Assembly (NCBI GenBank): GCA_964533785.1 | Contig: CAZHNG010000074.1 | Coordinates: 1 to 22,835 of the forward strand | Length of the DNA: 22,835 nt | DNA from: JANQRV01 sp964533785 | GTDB taxonomy: Bacteria > Bacteroidota > Bacteroidia > Chitinophagales > Saprospiraceae | Direction: 5' to 3' | In this document: positions 15,263-22,835 of the stretch, piece by piece | Layout of the letters: each line of letters begins with the position of its first letter | Position numbering within the stretch: position 1 is the first letter of the stretch | The notes under the pieces: generated by a model | The model's database searches: none | What the model saw: the letters and a program-made list of their open reading frames with translations, nothing else | Told to the model about the DNA's origin: nothing | Made by a program: the position numbers and the translations under genes

Positions 15263-17668
15263 ATGAAATTACGATTGACTCTTGTATTCTGTTTATTGGC
15301 TTTAAATATTTCATTATGGGCTCAAAATACCCAGGTAGTTAAAGGAATCATTACGGACAAACAGTCCGAAGAGCCATTGATCGGCGCAACTGTTGAGCTA
15401 TTTAGGGAAGGCAGCACAGTTGGCACGGTTACCGATGCTGACGGATACTTCAGGTTAGAAGAGGTACCCATTGGCCGGCAGGTTTTCCGGATCAGCTATC
15501 TGGGGTATCAACCGGTGACATTGCCCAATGTCGTGGTTACCGCCGGAAAGGAGGTCATTATTGATGTTGCGCTGGAAGAATCCGTGGAGCAGTTGGCAGA
15601 GGTAGTCGTGAATGCAGAAGCCCAAAAAGACCAGGCTCAGAATGAACTTGCGACAATTTCAGCCAGGACCTTTAGTGTTGAAGAAGTAAACCGGTATTCC
15701 GGCGGTCGAAGTGATGTGGCAAGATTAGCGTCAAACTTTGCGGGTGTGGCGACGGCCAATGATTCAAGAAACGACATCGTTATCCGGGGAAATTCACCTA
15801 CCGGTTTATTGTGGAGATTGGAAGGTATACCGATTCCAAATCCCAACCACTTTGCAACCCTGGGAACTACCGGTGGCCCAGTTAGTGCCCTAAATCCCAA
15901 CGTTTTGAAGAATTCAGATTTTTTAACCAGTGCTTTTCCCGCCGAATACGGTGATGCTTTAAGTGGTGTTTTTGATCTTGGTTTTCGCAGTGGCAACCGC
16001 GACAAACACGAATTTATGGTGCAGTTAGGGGCCGTAAGTGGTGTAGAAGCAATGGCGGAAGGGCCGCTTAATAGCAAAAATAATGGCTCTTATTTAGTGG
16101 CAGGACGGTATTCTTTTATCGCGCTTGGTTCCCAGTTGGGGCTGAATATTGGTACTGCTGCTTTGCCCAATTATCAGGATATTGCCTTTAAACTGGATTT
16201 TGGGAACGGTAAAGCGGGTAAATTTACCTTGTTTGGTGTTGGAGGTAATAGCGACATTGAATTTCTTGGGGATGAAACTAACGAAGGAGACCTTTTCGCC
16301 GCACCTGATGAAGACGCTTTTGCAGAGTCGAGGTTCGGAGTGGCGGGTTTAAGGCACAATATTATTGTAGGAGACGGTGCTTACGTCCGGACCATTGTAG
16401 CCGGTTCGGTTTCCCAAAATCAATTTAAACAAGATCGGTATTTCAACTTGGGTACGGAAGAAGAGTTGAAGGTGCGATATGCAGAAGCCGATAATACGGT
16501 GAGCCGCTATTCTATTTCCAGTTTTTTCAATAAAAAATTTAGTGCAAAGTTTACCTTACGTACCGGGTTATTAGCTGAGGTTTTCAATTACAATATAGCG
16601 ACAAGTGATGCGGAACAAGGACCGGATCTTAATGATGACGGGATTAGAGAAATGGTTAGGGTCTTTGGCTTTAATGACAATACTACGCTGTTACAACCCT
16701 TTGCACAGTCGCAATATCGCTTTAATGACCAATGGACCCTTAACTTGGGGATACATGCACAATACCTGACTTTAAACGAAACTTTTGCCGCAGAACCACG
16801 GTTTGCGCTGAATTGGGATTTTCTTCCCAACCAAAAACTTAATCTTGGATATGGACTGCACCACCAATCCCAGCCCTTAAATATTTTGAAATTAGAAACT
16901 ACCGATGAAGAGGGAAATACCATATTGCCCAACGAAGATTTAGGCTTCACAAGGAGCCATCATTTTGTATTGGGGTACGATTACAAGTTCGCTCCTTCCT
17001 GGCGGGCCAAATTGGAAACGTATTACCAGGCTTTACAAAATGCACCGGTTGAACCCACACCAAGTTCTTTTTCTATGTTGAACACCGGGGCTGATTTTGT
17101 ATTCCCTGATGACAAATTTTTTCTGGTCAATGAAGGTACCGGTTACAACACTGGTGTAGAATTAACGATAGAAAAGTTTTTCAGTAATAGTTATTATGGT
17201 CTGTTGACGGTTTCTGTTTTTGATTCTAAATACAAAGGCAGTGATGGGATTGAACGGAATACTGCTTTTAACAATGGTTACGTATTGAACTTTCTGGCCG
17301 GTAAAGAATGGCCGATCGGCAAAGCCAAGAGAAATACTTTCTCTATCGATACAAAAGTGACTACCGCCGGCGGCCGGTATTATACCCCCGTTAACCTGGA
17401 AGCGTCCAGAGCAGCAGGATTTGAAATACGGTTGGAAGATCAGGCCTTTAGTGAGCGATTTGAACCCTATTTTAGATGGGATTTGAAGTTCGGTTTCCAG
17501 CTAAATAGTGCAAAACGTAAAATATCACATCGTTTTTACTTTGACATACAGAATGTTACCAATAATCAGAATATATTTGTACGTCGTTATAACCGGCAAA
17601 CTAATGAAGTGAACGAAGTATACCAGATTGGGTTTTTCCCAGATTTTATGTACAGAATACAGTTCTAA
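15263..17668 (+). CDS. TonB-dependent outer-membrane receptor with carboxypeptidase-regulatory-like domain
   Basis: A complete 801-residue receptor. Signal peptide at 1-21 (cleavage after L-W-A-Q). Residues about 23-105 form a carboxypeptidase-regulatory-like beta-sandwich: V-K-G-I-I-T-D, P-L-I-G-A-T-V, T-D-A-D-G-Y-F-R-L, I-S-Y-L-G-Y. Residues about 125-240 are the plug (D-I-V-I-R-G-N-S-P, L-E-G-I-P-I-P-N-P-N-H-F, E-Y-G-D-A-L-S-G-V-F-D), then the barrel, ending in Y-R-I-Q-F with the usual terminal Phe. The plug variant with P-N-P-N-H-F and N-V-L-K-N-S-D-F is common in Bacteroidota receptors not linked to SusD; no SusD partner is present here. The kinase gene starts five bases after its stop, so the two form an operon. 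Ligand unknown. Confidence 0.93.
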   Translation: MKLRLTLVFCLLALNISLWAQNTQVVKGIITDKQSEEPLIGATVELFREGSTVGTVTDADGYFRLEEVPIGRQVFRISYLGYQPVTLPNVVVTAGKEVIIDVALEESVEQLAEVVVNAEAQKDQAQNELATISARTFSVEEVNRYSGGRSDVARLASNFAGVATANDSRNDIVIRGNSPTGLLWRLEGIPIPNPNHFATLGTTGGPVSALNPNVLKNSDFLTSAFPAEYGDALSGVFDLGFRSGNRDKHEFMVQLGAVSGVEAMAEGPLNSKNNGSYLVAGRYSFIALGSQLGLNIGTAALPNYQDIAFKLDFGNGKAGKFTLFGVGGNSDIEFLGDETNEGDLFAAPDEDAFAESRFGVAGLRHNIIVGDGAYVRTIVAGSVSQNQFKQDRYFNLGTEEELKVRYAEADNTVSRYSISSFFNKKFSAKFTLRTGLLAEVFNYNIATSDAEQGPDLNDDGIREMVRVFGFNDNTTLLQPFAQSQYRFNDQWTLNLGIHAQYLTLNETFAAEPRFALNWDFLPNQKLNLGYGLHHQSQPLNILKLETTDEEGNTILPNEDLGFTRSHHFVLGYDYKFAPSWRAKLETYYQALQNAPVEPTPSSFSMLNTGADFVFPDDKFFLVNEGTGYNTGVELTIEKFFSNSYYGLLTVSVFDSKYKGSDGIERNTAFNNGYVLNFLAGKEWPIGKAKRNTFSIDTKVTTAGGRYYTPVNLEASRAAGFEIRLEDQAFSERFEPYFRWDLKFGFQLNSAKRKISHRFYFDIQNVTNNQNIFVRRYNRQTNEVNEVYQIGFFPDFMYRIQF

Positions 17669-17673
17669 GGATA

Positions 17674-18753
17674 ATGTGGAATAAAGCTAAAACAAAGGAA
17701 GTACTGGGTATCGACGATCGGCTGTTCATGCTGATCGGTATTCCCTTTGTGGCTTTTATCTTTCCACTTCTTTTTATTGAAAGCGGCAACATAAGGACAC
17801 CGGAAGCTTTTTTGGCTAAATTTGTTATTTCCCTTTTTTATACCTCTCTTTATTGGGTTTCCATCAGAGCAGCCTGTATTTACTTTCGCAGAAGGTTTCC
17901 CAGTTACCGGGATACCAGGAAAAGATTGTTCTACTACTTCATCGCCATTGTTATCCTTTATTCTATAATTGAATGGGGGTGCAACGATATCCATCGCTTG
18001 TTCAAAGGAACGATCGTTCAGAAAGAACTGGAGAATAATCATTTTGTACTTATGCCGTTTGTCATGATCATTCTCGTTTCTACGATATACGAAAGTATTT
18101 TTCTTTTTTACCGGTGGAAAGAATCCGTGTTGGAAGCAGAGAAGTTGAGGCGTGAAAATATTCAATCGCAACTAGAAGGCTTAAAGAACCAGGTTAATCC
18201 TCACTTCCTTTTCAATAGTTTGAATACTTTGGCCTACCTGATTCCCGAAGACCAGGATAAGGCCGTATGCTTTGTGCAAAAACTCTCAAAGGTGTACCGC
18301 TACATTTTGGAGATAAGAGATAAGAAGTTGATCACTTTAATAGAAGAACTGGAATTTCTCCAATCTTATATTTTTCTACTAAGAGAAAGATTTGGCGAAA
18401 ATATTGACATTACAATTAATATCGATGAGCGATTTAAAGAATATTATATCGTTCCGCTTTCTCTACAGATCCTGTTTGAAAATGCGATCAAGCACAATAT
18501 CATTTCCAAAGAAAAACCATTGAGCATTTCGGTTTTTACGACCGCAAATACCTTAATGGTAAGTAACAACCTGCAAAAGAAGGTGCTCACAGCCCCTTCT
18601 ACGCAGGTTGGGCTTAAGAATATCCGGAACCGGTATGCTTATTTTGTTGATAAGGAAGTTAGCATTTTCGAGGATGATCATCATTTCAAGGTAAGCCTGC
18701 CTTTGATCAAACCTTCAAAGGAAAATAAAAAAGTCGTAACATTAGCCGTTTAA
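17674..18753 (+). CDS. LytS-type (His_kinase family) membrane sensor histidine kinase
   Basis: A 359-residue kinase. Four hydrophobic helices at about 17-35, 45-70, 84-101 and 125-146 form the membrane sensor, followed by a coiled linker and the His_kinase (PF06580-type) domain with phospho-acceptor His177 in N-Q-V-N-P-H-F-L-F-N-S-L-N. The ATPase part has the N box L-F-E-N-A-I-K-H-N (267-275) and a short G-L-K-N-I-R-N-R-Y near 313-321. These kinases normally signal to LytTR response regulators. The start follows the receptor stop by five bases with AAGGA at the junction, so both come from one message. No LytTR gene lies next to it within the window. Confidence 0.93.
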   Translation: MWNKAKTKEVLGIDDRLFMLIGIPFVAFIFPLLFIESGNIRTPEAFLAKFVISLFYTSLYWVSIRAACIYFRRRFPSYRDTRKRLFYYFIAIVILYSIIEWGCNDIHRLFKGTIVQKELENNHFVLMPFVMIILVSTIYESIFLFYRWKESVLEAEKLRRENIQSQLEGLKNQVNPHFLFNSLNTLAYLIPEDQDKAVCFVQKLSKVYRYILEIRDKKLITLIEELEFLQSYIFLLRERFGENIDITINIDERFKEYYIVPLSLQILFENAIKHNIISKEKPLSISVFTTANTLMVSNNLQKKVLTAPSTQVGLKNIRNRYAYFVDKEVSIFEDDHHFKVSLPLIKPSKENKKVVTLAV

Positions 18754-18863
18754 TTCAGTATGTAAGTGAGGCGCCATCTGAAATCTTACTTACTAAGAGC
18801 GACTGTTACCCAACAAAAAACCAATGCTTACGTTAAAGAATAGGTTTACACAAAATTAACGTA

Positions 18864-19295
18864 ATGCTAATATACCATTTGTTTTTTGTTTTCATATTAT
18901 TAGGGCTACCAGGTAGAAGTGATTTAGGAGCACTCTCTATAAACTTGGAAGGAGTTCGTTCTACAAAAGGGAAATTGCATATTGCCATCTACGATAATGC
19001 GGAATCCTTTCCGAAAGAAGGGCAGTTTTTGATGAAGAAGCAGTTGCCTGCTGATCAACGATTGGTCATTATCGATAATTTAAAGTTTGGCGAATATGCC
19101 ATTGCTGTGTACCACGATGAAAACAATAATGGGAAACTGGATAAAAACTTTCTGGGTATTCCAACCGAACCTTATGCCTTTTCCAACGATTTAAAACCTA
19201 AATGGAAACGCCCCACCTATGAGGAAGCCGTAATTACTTTTAATAAAGACCAACTTGCTTTGCAACTTACCCTCCACAAATGGAAAGAATTGTAG
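18864..19295 (+). CDS. DUF2141 secreted protein
   Basis: A 143-residue protein with a signal-like N terminus (residues 2-16 hydrophobic) followed by the DUF2141 pattern: G-K-L-H-I-A-I-Y-D at about 37-45, F-G-E-Y-A-I-A-V-Y-H-D-E-N-N-N-G-K-L-D with a calcium-loop-like D-x-N-x-N-G-x-L-D, and G-I-P-T-E-P-Y-A-F-S-N, the most conserved stretch of the family. Such proteins are periplasmic or outer-membrane-associated, function unknown. It lies 110 bases after the kinase gene on the same strand; a near match to a -7 element (TAGGTTTA, 18841-18848) suggests it may have its own promoter. I recall DUF2141 genes recurring beside receptor/kinase pairs in Bacteroidota, but the sequence does not prove a link. 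Confidence 0.88.
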   Translation: MLIYHLFFVFILLGLPGRSDLGALSINLEGVRSTKGKLHIAIYDNAESFPKEGQFLMKKQLPADQRLVIIDNLKFGEYAIAVYHDENNNGKLDKNFLGIPTEPYAFSNDLKPKWKRPTYEEAVITFNKDQLALQLTLHKWKEL

Positions 19296-19366
19296 TTCAG
19301 GATATACTACCAAAGAGAACTTTCCTTTTTAGCCTATGTTTTATAAGTAAAGCTTTATTTTCTGCA

Positions 19367-19388
19367 GGGCAAAATTGTATTTTTGCCC
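19367..19388. promoter_or_regulatory. palindrome over the candidate aconitase promoter
   Basis: A perfect 8-bp inverted repeat GGGCAAAA (19367-19374) / TTTTGCCC (19381-19388) with a 6-base spacer. The second arm overlaps TATTTTTG at 19378-19385, an exact TAnnTTTG -7 element, with TTTA 20 bases upstream as a weak -33. Transcription would start near 19391, about 43 bases before the aconitase ATG. No T run follows on either strand, so a terminator is unlikely; an operator for a dimeric regulator fits better. This is inference. Confidence 0.45.
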
Positions 19389-19433
19389 CTCGAAAAAGAG
19401 ATTTTATTTAATAAACAATCAACCATTATAGCT

Positions 19434-21716
19434 ATGCCATTTGATATTGACATGATCAGAGCGCACTATGCATCCTTACCGGATAAGATTGCGGCTGTAA
19501 AAAAAGAACTTGGACGTCCCTTGACTTTGGCGGAAAAAATTCTTTATACTCATTTACATGAAGATTCGCCATTAAAAAACTATAAACGCGGAGATGATTA
19601 TGTTTTCTTTGCTCCCGACCGGGTTGCAATGCAGGATGCAACTGCACAAATGGCCCTTTTGCAATTTATGATGGCTGGCCGCGATAATGTTGCCGTACCT
19701 TCAACTGTACATTGTGACCACTTGATCCAGGCAGAAGTTGGAGCCAGTAAAGATCTGCAAGCAGCACTGAATAATAATTCCGAAGTATTTGATTTCTTGT
19801 CTTCTGTTTCCAATAAATACGGGATAGGTTTCTGGAAACCAGGTGCAGGTATTATCCACCAAATCGTTTTGGAGAATTATGCTTTTCCGGGCGGTATGAT
19901 GATCGGTACAGATTCCCATACGCCTAATGCCGGAGGATTGGGAATGGTCGCCATCGGTGTTGGCGGAGCCGATGCCGTTGATGTGATGGTAGGTATGCCT
20001 TGGGAATTGAAAATGCCTAAATTAATCGGTGTTAAGTTGACTGGCGAGCTAAGCGGTTGGACAGCTTCGAAAGACGTAATTCTAAAGGTTGCCGGTATTT
20101 TAACCGTTAAAGGCGGTACGGGAGCCATTGTGGAATATTTTGGTACGGGAGCCCAGTCTATCTCTTGCACCGGCAAAGGTACCATTTGTAATATGGGAGC
20201 AGAAATAGGCGCTACGACTTCTACTTTTGGTTACGATGAAGCCATGAGCCGTTACCTGCGTGCTACGGAAAGAGCTGAAATTGCAGATTTGGCTGACGCC
20301 GTGGCCGAACATCTCACCGGTGATGCCGAATGCTACGCCGATCCCGAAAAATATTTCGACCAGGTCGTTGAAATTAACCTTTCAGAATTAGAACCGCATA
20401 TTAATGGTCCTTACACACCGGATTTAGCCTGGCCCATTTCTAAATTTGCTGAGGCAGTAAAAGAGAACAACTATCCGCAAAAGTTAGAGGTAGGGTTGAT
20501 CGGGTCTTGTACCAATTCTTCCTACGAAGACCTTGACCGCGCAGCTTCTCTGGCCAAACAGGCCGTTGCTAAAAAGCTCAAGGTCAAATCAGAGTTTACC
20601 ATTACCCCCGGATCTGAACAAATACGGTTTACGGTAGAAAGAGATGGCCAATTGAAGGCCTTCGAAGATATTGGCGGTATCGTTTTAGCAAATGCCTGCG
20701 GACCATGTATCGGGCAATGGGCTCGTCATACGGATGATCCGGACCGGGCGAACTCCATTATCACTTCTTTTAACCGGAACTTTTCCAAACGAAATGATGG
20801 AAACCCGCAAACCCGTGCTTTTGTCGCTTCGCCGGAGATAGTAACCGCTATGGCTATTGCTGGTGACCTGACCTTTAATCCGCTGACCGATACCTTGACG
20901 AATGAAGAAGGCGAAGCGGTGAAATTGGATCCGCCAACCGGTATTGAGTTGCCTACTTCTGGTTTTGATGTAGAGGATGCCGGTTTCGAATCACCCGCCG
21001 CAGATGGAGAAAATATTGAAGTTGAGGTGGCACCTGACTCTGACCGTCTGCAATTGCTGACACCCTTCGAAAAAATTACGCCTGAACAGCTCAAAGGAAT
21101 GCGATTGTTAATAAAGACCAAAGGTAAGTGTACCACTGACCATATTTCGATGGCCGGCCCCTGGTTGAAATACCGCGGCCATTTGGATAATATTTCCAAC
21201 AACTGTTTTATTGGAGCGGTTAATTACTTCAACGATGAAATGAATAAGGTGGCTAACTACGTAGATAGCAATACGGATGCAGAATTTTTGCCAGTGCCTG
21301 ATTCAGCACGTAAATATAAAGCTGCCGGTATCAGCACTATCGTCTTCGGGGAAGATAATTACGGGGAAGGTTCTTCCCGCGAGCATGCTGCCATGGAGCC
21401 AAGGCATTTGGGTGTGAAAGCCGTAGTGGTAAAATCTTTCGCCCGGATTCACGAAACGAACCTTAAAAAACAAGGTATGTTTGCATTGACTTTTGTCAAT
21501 CCGGATGATTACGAAAAAGTACGCCAGGATGATATCATAGACTTATTAGGTTTTGAGGAAATGGCTCCCGGTAAAACAATGACAATCCTGTTGCACCACT
21601 CTGATGGGACTAAAGATAGTTTTCAGGTAGCACATACCTATAATCAAGCTCAAATTGAGTGGGTTAAGTCGGGGTCAGCTCTTAATAAGATCAGAGAAAA
21701 TTTAGGTGCTGCCTAA
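19434..21716 (+). CDS. acn: aconitate hydratase, mitochondrial-type
   Basis: A 760-residue TCA-cycle enzyme interconverting citrate and isocitrate. The ATG at 19434 gives the usual N terminus; an in-frame TTG at 19383 would start inside the promoter palindrome. The three cysteines that hold the [4Fe-4S] cluster are present: C359 in G-S-C-T-N-S-S and C422/C425 in N-A-C-G-P-C-I-G, at positions matching mitochondrial aconitase. The N-terminal part has D-S-H-T-P-N-A-G-G-L-G and the swivel domain has G-E-D-N-Y-G-E-G-S-S-R-E-H-A. Complete and monocistronic, with a large hairpin downstream. Confidence 0.98.
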   Translation: MPFDIDMIRAHYASLPDKIAAVKKELGRPLTLAEKILYTHLHEDSPLKNYKRGDDYVFFAPDRVAMQDATAQMALLQFMMAGRDNVAVPSTVHCDHLIQAEVGASKDLQAALNNNSEVFDFLSSVSNKYGIGFWKPGAGIIHQIVLENYAFPGGMMIGTDSHTPNAGGLGMVAIGVGGADAVDVMVGMPWELKMPKLIGVKLTGELSGWTASKDVILKVAGILTVKGGTGAIVEYFGTGAQSISCTGKGTICNMGAEIGATTSTFGYDEAMSRYLRATERAEIADLADAVAEHLTGDAECYADPEKYFDQVVEINLSELEPHINGPYTPDLAWPISKFAEAVKENNYPQKLEVGLIGSCTNSSYEDLDRAASLAKQAVAKKLKVKSEFTITPGSEQIRFTVERDGQLKAFEDIGGIVLANACGPCIGQWARHTDDPDRANSIITSFNRNFSKRNDGNPQTRAFVASPEIVTAMAIAGDLTFNPLTDTLTNEEGEAVKLDPPTGIELPTSGFDVEDAGFESPAADGENIEVEVAPDSDRLQLLTPFEKITPEQLKGMRLLIKTKGKCTTDHISMAGPWLKYRGHLDNISNNCFIGAVNYFNDEMNKVANYVDSNTDAEFLPVPDSARKYKAAGISTIVFGEDNYGEGSSREHAAMEPRHLGVKAVVVKSFARIHETNLKKQGMFALTFVNPDDYEKVRQDDIIDLLGFEEMAPGKTMTILLHHSDGTKDSFQVAHTYNQAQIEWVKSGSALNKIRENLGAA

Positions 21717-21738
21717 AAGAGTTTTGGGTATTAATTTT

Positions 21739-21785
21739 ATCACGAGTTGTTTGCCCTGGTAACTCAGGACCAGTCAACTCGTGAT
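21739..21785. terminator. compound hairpin between aconitase and the convergent gene
   Basis: A perfect 11-bp outer stem, ATCACGAGTTG (21739-21749) / CAACTCGTGAT (21775-21785), encloses a 5-bp inner stem CTGGT (21756-21760) / ACCAG (21769-21773). A pyrimidine-rich stretch with three T runs (CTTTAGCTTTCTTTC, 21786-21800) follows on the plus strand. It lies between convergent stops at 21716 and 21830, so it probably ends the aconitase message and perhaps also the opposing one. Confidence 0.7.
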
Positions 21786-21829
21786 CTTTAGCTTTCTTTC
21801 GGTATAGCGTATGATCTGAAGCTGTATAG

Positions 21830-22835
21830 TTAGAGTTCGTCTACCTGTTCTAACAACCATTCCCTCTCCGTATAAGGTAAAGTCGGCGCTTTTTCGATTT
21901 CTTCCCGCAATTTTTTAATGTCCGCTTTGCTGTAGGGATTTACTCTGACCAGTTTTTTCATCAGACGAATGATGCTTTCGTATACCTTTTTATAGTTAGA
22001 AGGGACGTCTTTTCTTTGAATGTATTTACTCATGCTACTCAGTAAAGACTCCAGAGATTCCAGTTCATCTTCCAAATAATAGATCTTCAACTGTGTATGC
22101 CGGGCACTCAAGTTAAGTAAGATGTCGCTCTCTTTTACGTTAATGAGTTCTCTCATGGCTTGGTCATACAAGCCCTTGGCGTAGAATAATTTCGCCTTGC
22201 AAAAATGTACGATGTTATCCTTGTTATTTTCATTTAGGTTAGGATGGAAATTTTCAATGAAGTTTTCAACCCATTCAAATTCCGTATTTAACTGAGAACC
22301 AATTCTGACTATATTCATAAAAGTCCATTTTGAAATGGTGTCATTCTTAATCAATATATTGTTGTTAATGCCGTATTTGTACAATTCAAAAGATTCTCTG
22401 ACGAATTGGAATTTTCCCTGGTTTTGTTGGTGTATACAATAATTAATGGCCATTAATAAAATATCATTTGCTTCACTCTGCGAAAAAAAATGACCATATT
22501 CCAAAATTGCATTCTTTAAGTTGGAAAAGTTTTGGTCGTCAGTATCCGCCTCGGTAAATGATTTATAGATGTAGTAGTAGATTGAGATAGAAGGTTCATC
22601 GAATAGATGCTCGCGTTTAATATAATCAATAGCGGCATCCAGAATGCCCTGGTTATATTCTACTTTGTATTGGGTTCTATGCTCCAGCATCAGGCAGGCT
22701 TGTTTAAGTTTTTCGGCGATGTAGCTTTTATCCAGCGCATTGGAGACTTCTTGTAAATTGACCTCTACCGTTCTTCTCTTAAGAGCGAGATAAGAAAACT
22801 TTTCCTTTTGGAGTAAATAGTCATTGTATAAGTAG
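21830..22835 (-). CDS. partial helical protein of unknown function (5' end beyond the window)
   Basis: An ATG lies at 22690, but the frame stays open without a stop from there to the window edge and encodes protein-like sequence (Y-L-L-Q-K-E-K-F-S-Y-L-A-L-K-R-R-T-V and L-D-K-S-Y-I-A-E-K-L-K-Q-A-C), so the real start is outside and at least 334 residues are present. The protein is almost all alpha-helical with TPR-like spacing (A-K-L-F-Y-A-K-G-L-Y-D-Q-A-M-R-E-L near the middle) and no catalytic motif, signal or membrane segment in the visible part. I know similar unannotated helical proteins from Saprospiraceae but cannot name a function. Confidence 0.78.
   Translation of the reverse strand, partial: YLYNDYLLQKEKFSYLALKRRTVEVNLQEVSNALDKSYIAEKLKQACLMLEHRTQYKVEYNQGILDAAIDYIKREHLFDEPSISIYYYIYKSFTEADTDDQNFSNLKNAILEYGHFFSQSEANDILLMAINYCIHQQNQGKFQFVRESFELYKYGINNNILIKNDTISKWTFMNIVRIGSQLNTEFEWVENFIENFHPNLNENNKDNIVHFCKAKLFYAKGLYDQAMRELINVKESDILLNLSARHTQLKIYYLEDELESLESLLSSMSKYIQRKDVPSNYKKVYESIIRLMKKLVRVNPYSKADIKKLREEIEKAPTLPYTEREWLLEQVDEL

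Noticed and set aside
15094..15342. plus-strand open frame of 82 codons across the receptor start
   Set aside because: It starts at a TTG, lies mostly in the promoter region and overlaps the well-supported receptor gene in another frame.
18762..18795. 6-bp inverted repeat GTAAGT / ACTTAC after the kinase gene
   Set aside because: The stem is short, the loop about 20 bases, and no T run follows; too weak to call a terminator.
20726..21202. minus-strand open frame of 158 codons opposite aconitase
   Set aside because: Antisense shadow of a fully supported enzyme gene, without a recognisable family or start context.

Overview
This window is chromosomal DNA of a Bacteroidota bacterium, most likely of the Saprospiraceae / Lewinella type. 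The lineage call is inferred from gene content: SusC/TonB-type receptors with a carboxypeptidase-regulatory-like N-terminal domain, a DUF4292 lipoprotein, a LytS-type kinase, DUF2141, a mitochondrial-type aconitase, an anti-sigma-like protein of the kind common in this group, weak Shine-Dalgarno sites, and several exact matches to the Bacteroidota -7 promoter element TAnnTTTG. Seventeen protein-coding genes are supported; the first is cut at its 5' end by the window edge and the last, on the minus strand, is also cut at its 5' end. I see no rRNA, tRNA, CRISPR array, insertion sequence or phage gene.

Layout. 1-1.1 kb: the C-terminal third of a TonB-dependent receptor, converging on a small secreted protein, with a strong terminator hairpin between them. 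1.4-4.1 kb: a 79-residue membrane-anchored acidic protein converging on a large secreted protein with two tandem copies of an unrecognised N-terminal module followed by a seven-bladed FG-GAP/VCBS propeller; a nested terminator hairpin lies between. 4.2-8.0 kb: an envelope operon of a periplasmic TPR protein, a DUF4292 lipoprotein and an EnvC-like coiled-coil protein whose M23 domain has lost most of its catalytic residues. 8.0-10.4 kb: the ribosome-associated GTPase HflX with an M29 aminopeptidase one base downstream. 10.5-11.2 kb: an unrecognised protein that looks like a degenerate DEDD (DnaQ-like) exonuclease fold. 11.3-12.7 kb, minus strand: a beta-CASP metallo-beta-lactamase-fold RNase-like enzyme.

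12.8-15.0 kb, minus strand: an ECF sigma factor, a membrane anti-sigma-like protein and an exported DUF4097-like beta-repeat protein. Their reading frames overlap by 14 and 20 bases, so they are probably one translationally coupled signalling unit. 15.3-19.3 kb, plus strand: a TonB-dependent receptor five bases from a LytS-type sensor kinase, then a DUF2141 secreted protein; the LytTR response regulator usually paired with such kinases is absent. 19.4-21.7 kb: aconitase, with a perfect 8-bp inverted repeat over its candidate promoter and a long compound hairpin behind it. 21.8 kb to the end, minus strand: a partial helical protein of unknown function.

Most of the window is ordinary housekeeping and envelope biology. 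The least explained items are the degenerate exonuclease-like protein at 10.5 kb, the duplicated N-terminal module of the VCBS protein at 1.8-4.1 kb, the sigma / anti-sigma / DUF4097 unit, and the palindrome in front of aconitase. I did not find a clear new multi-gene defence or mobile system.
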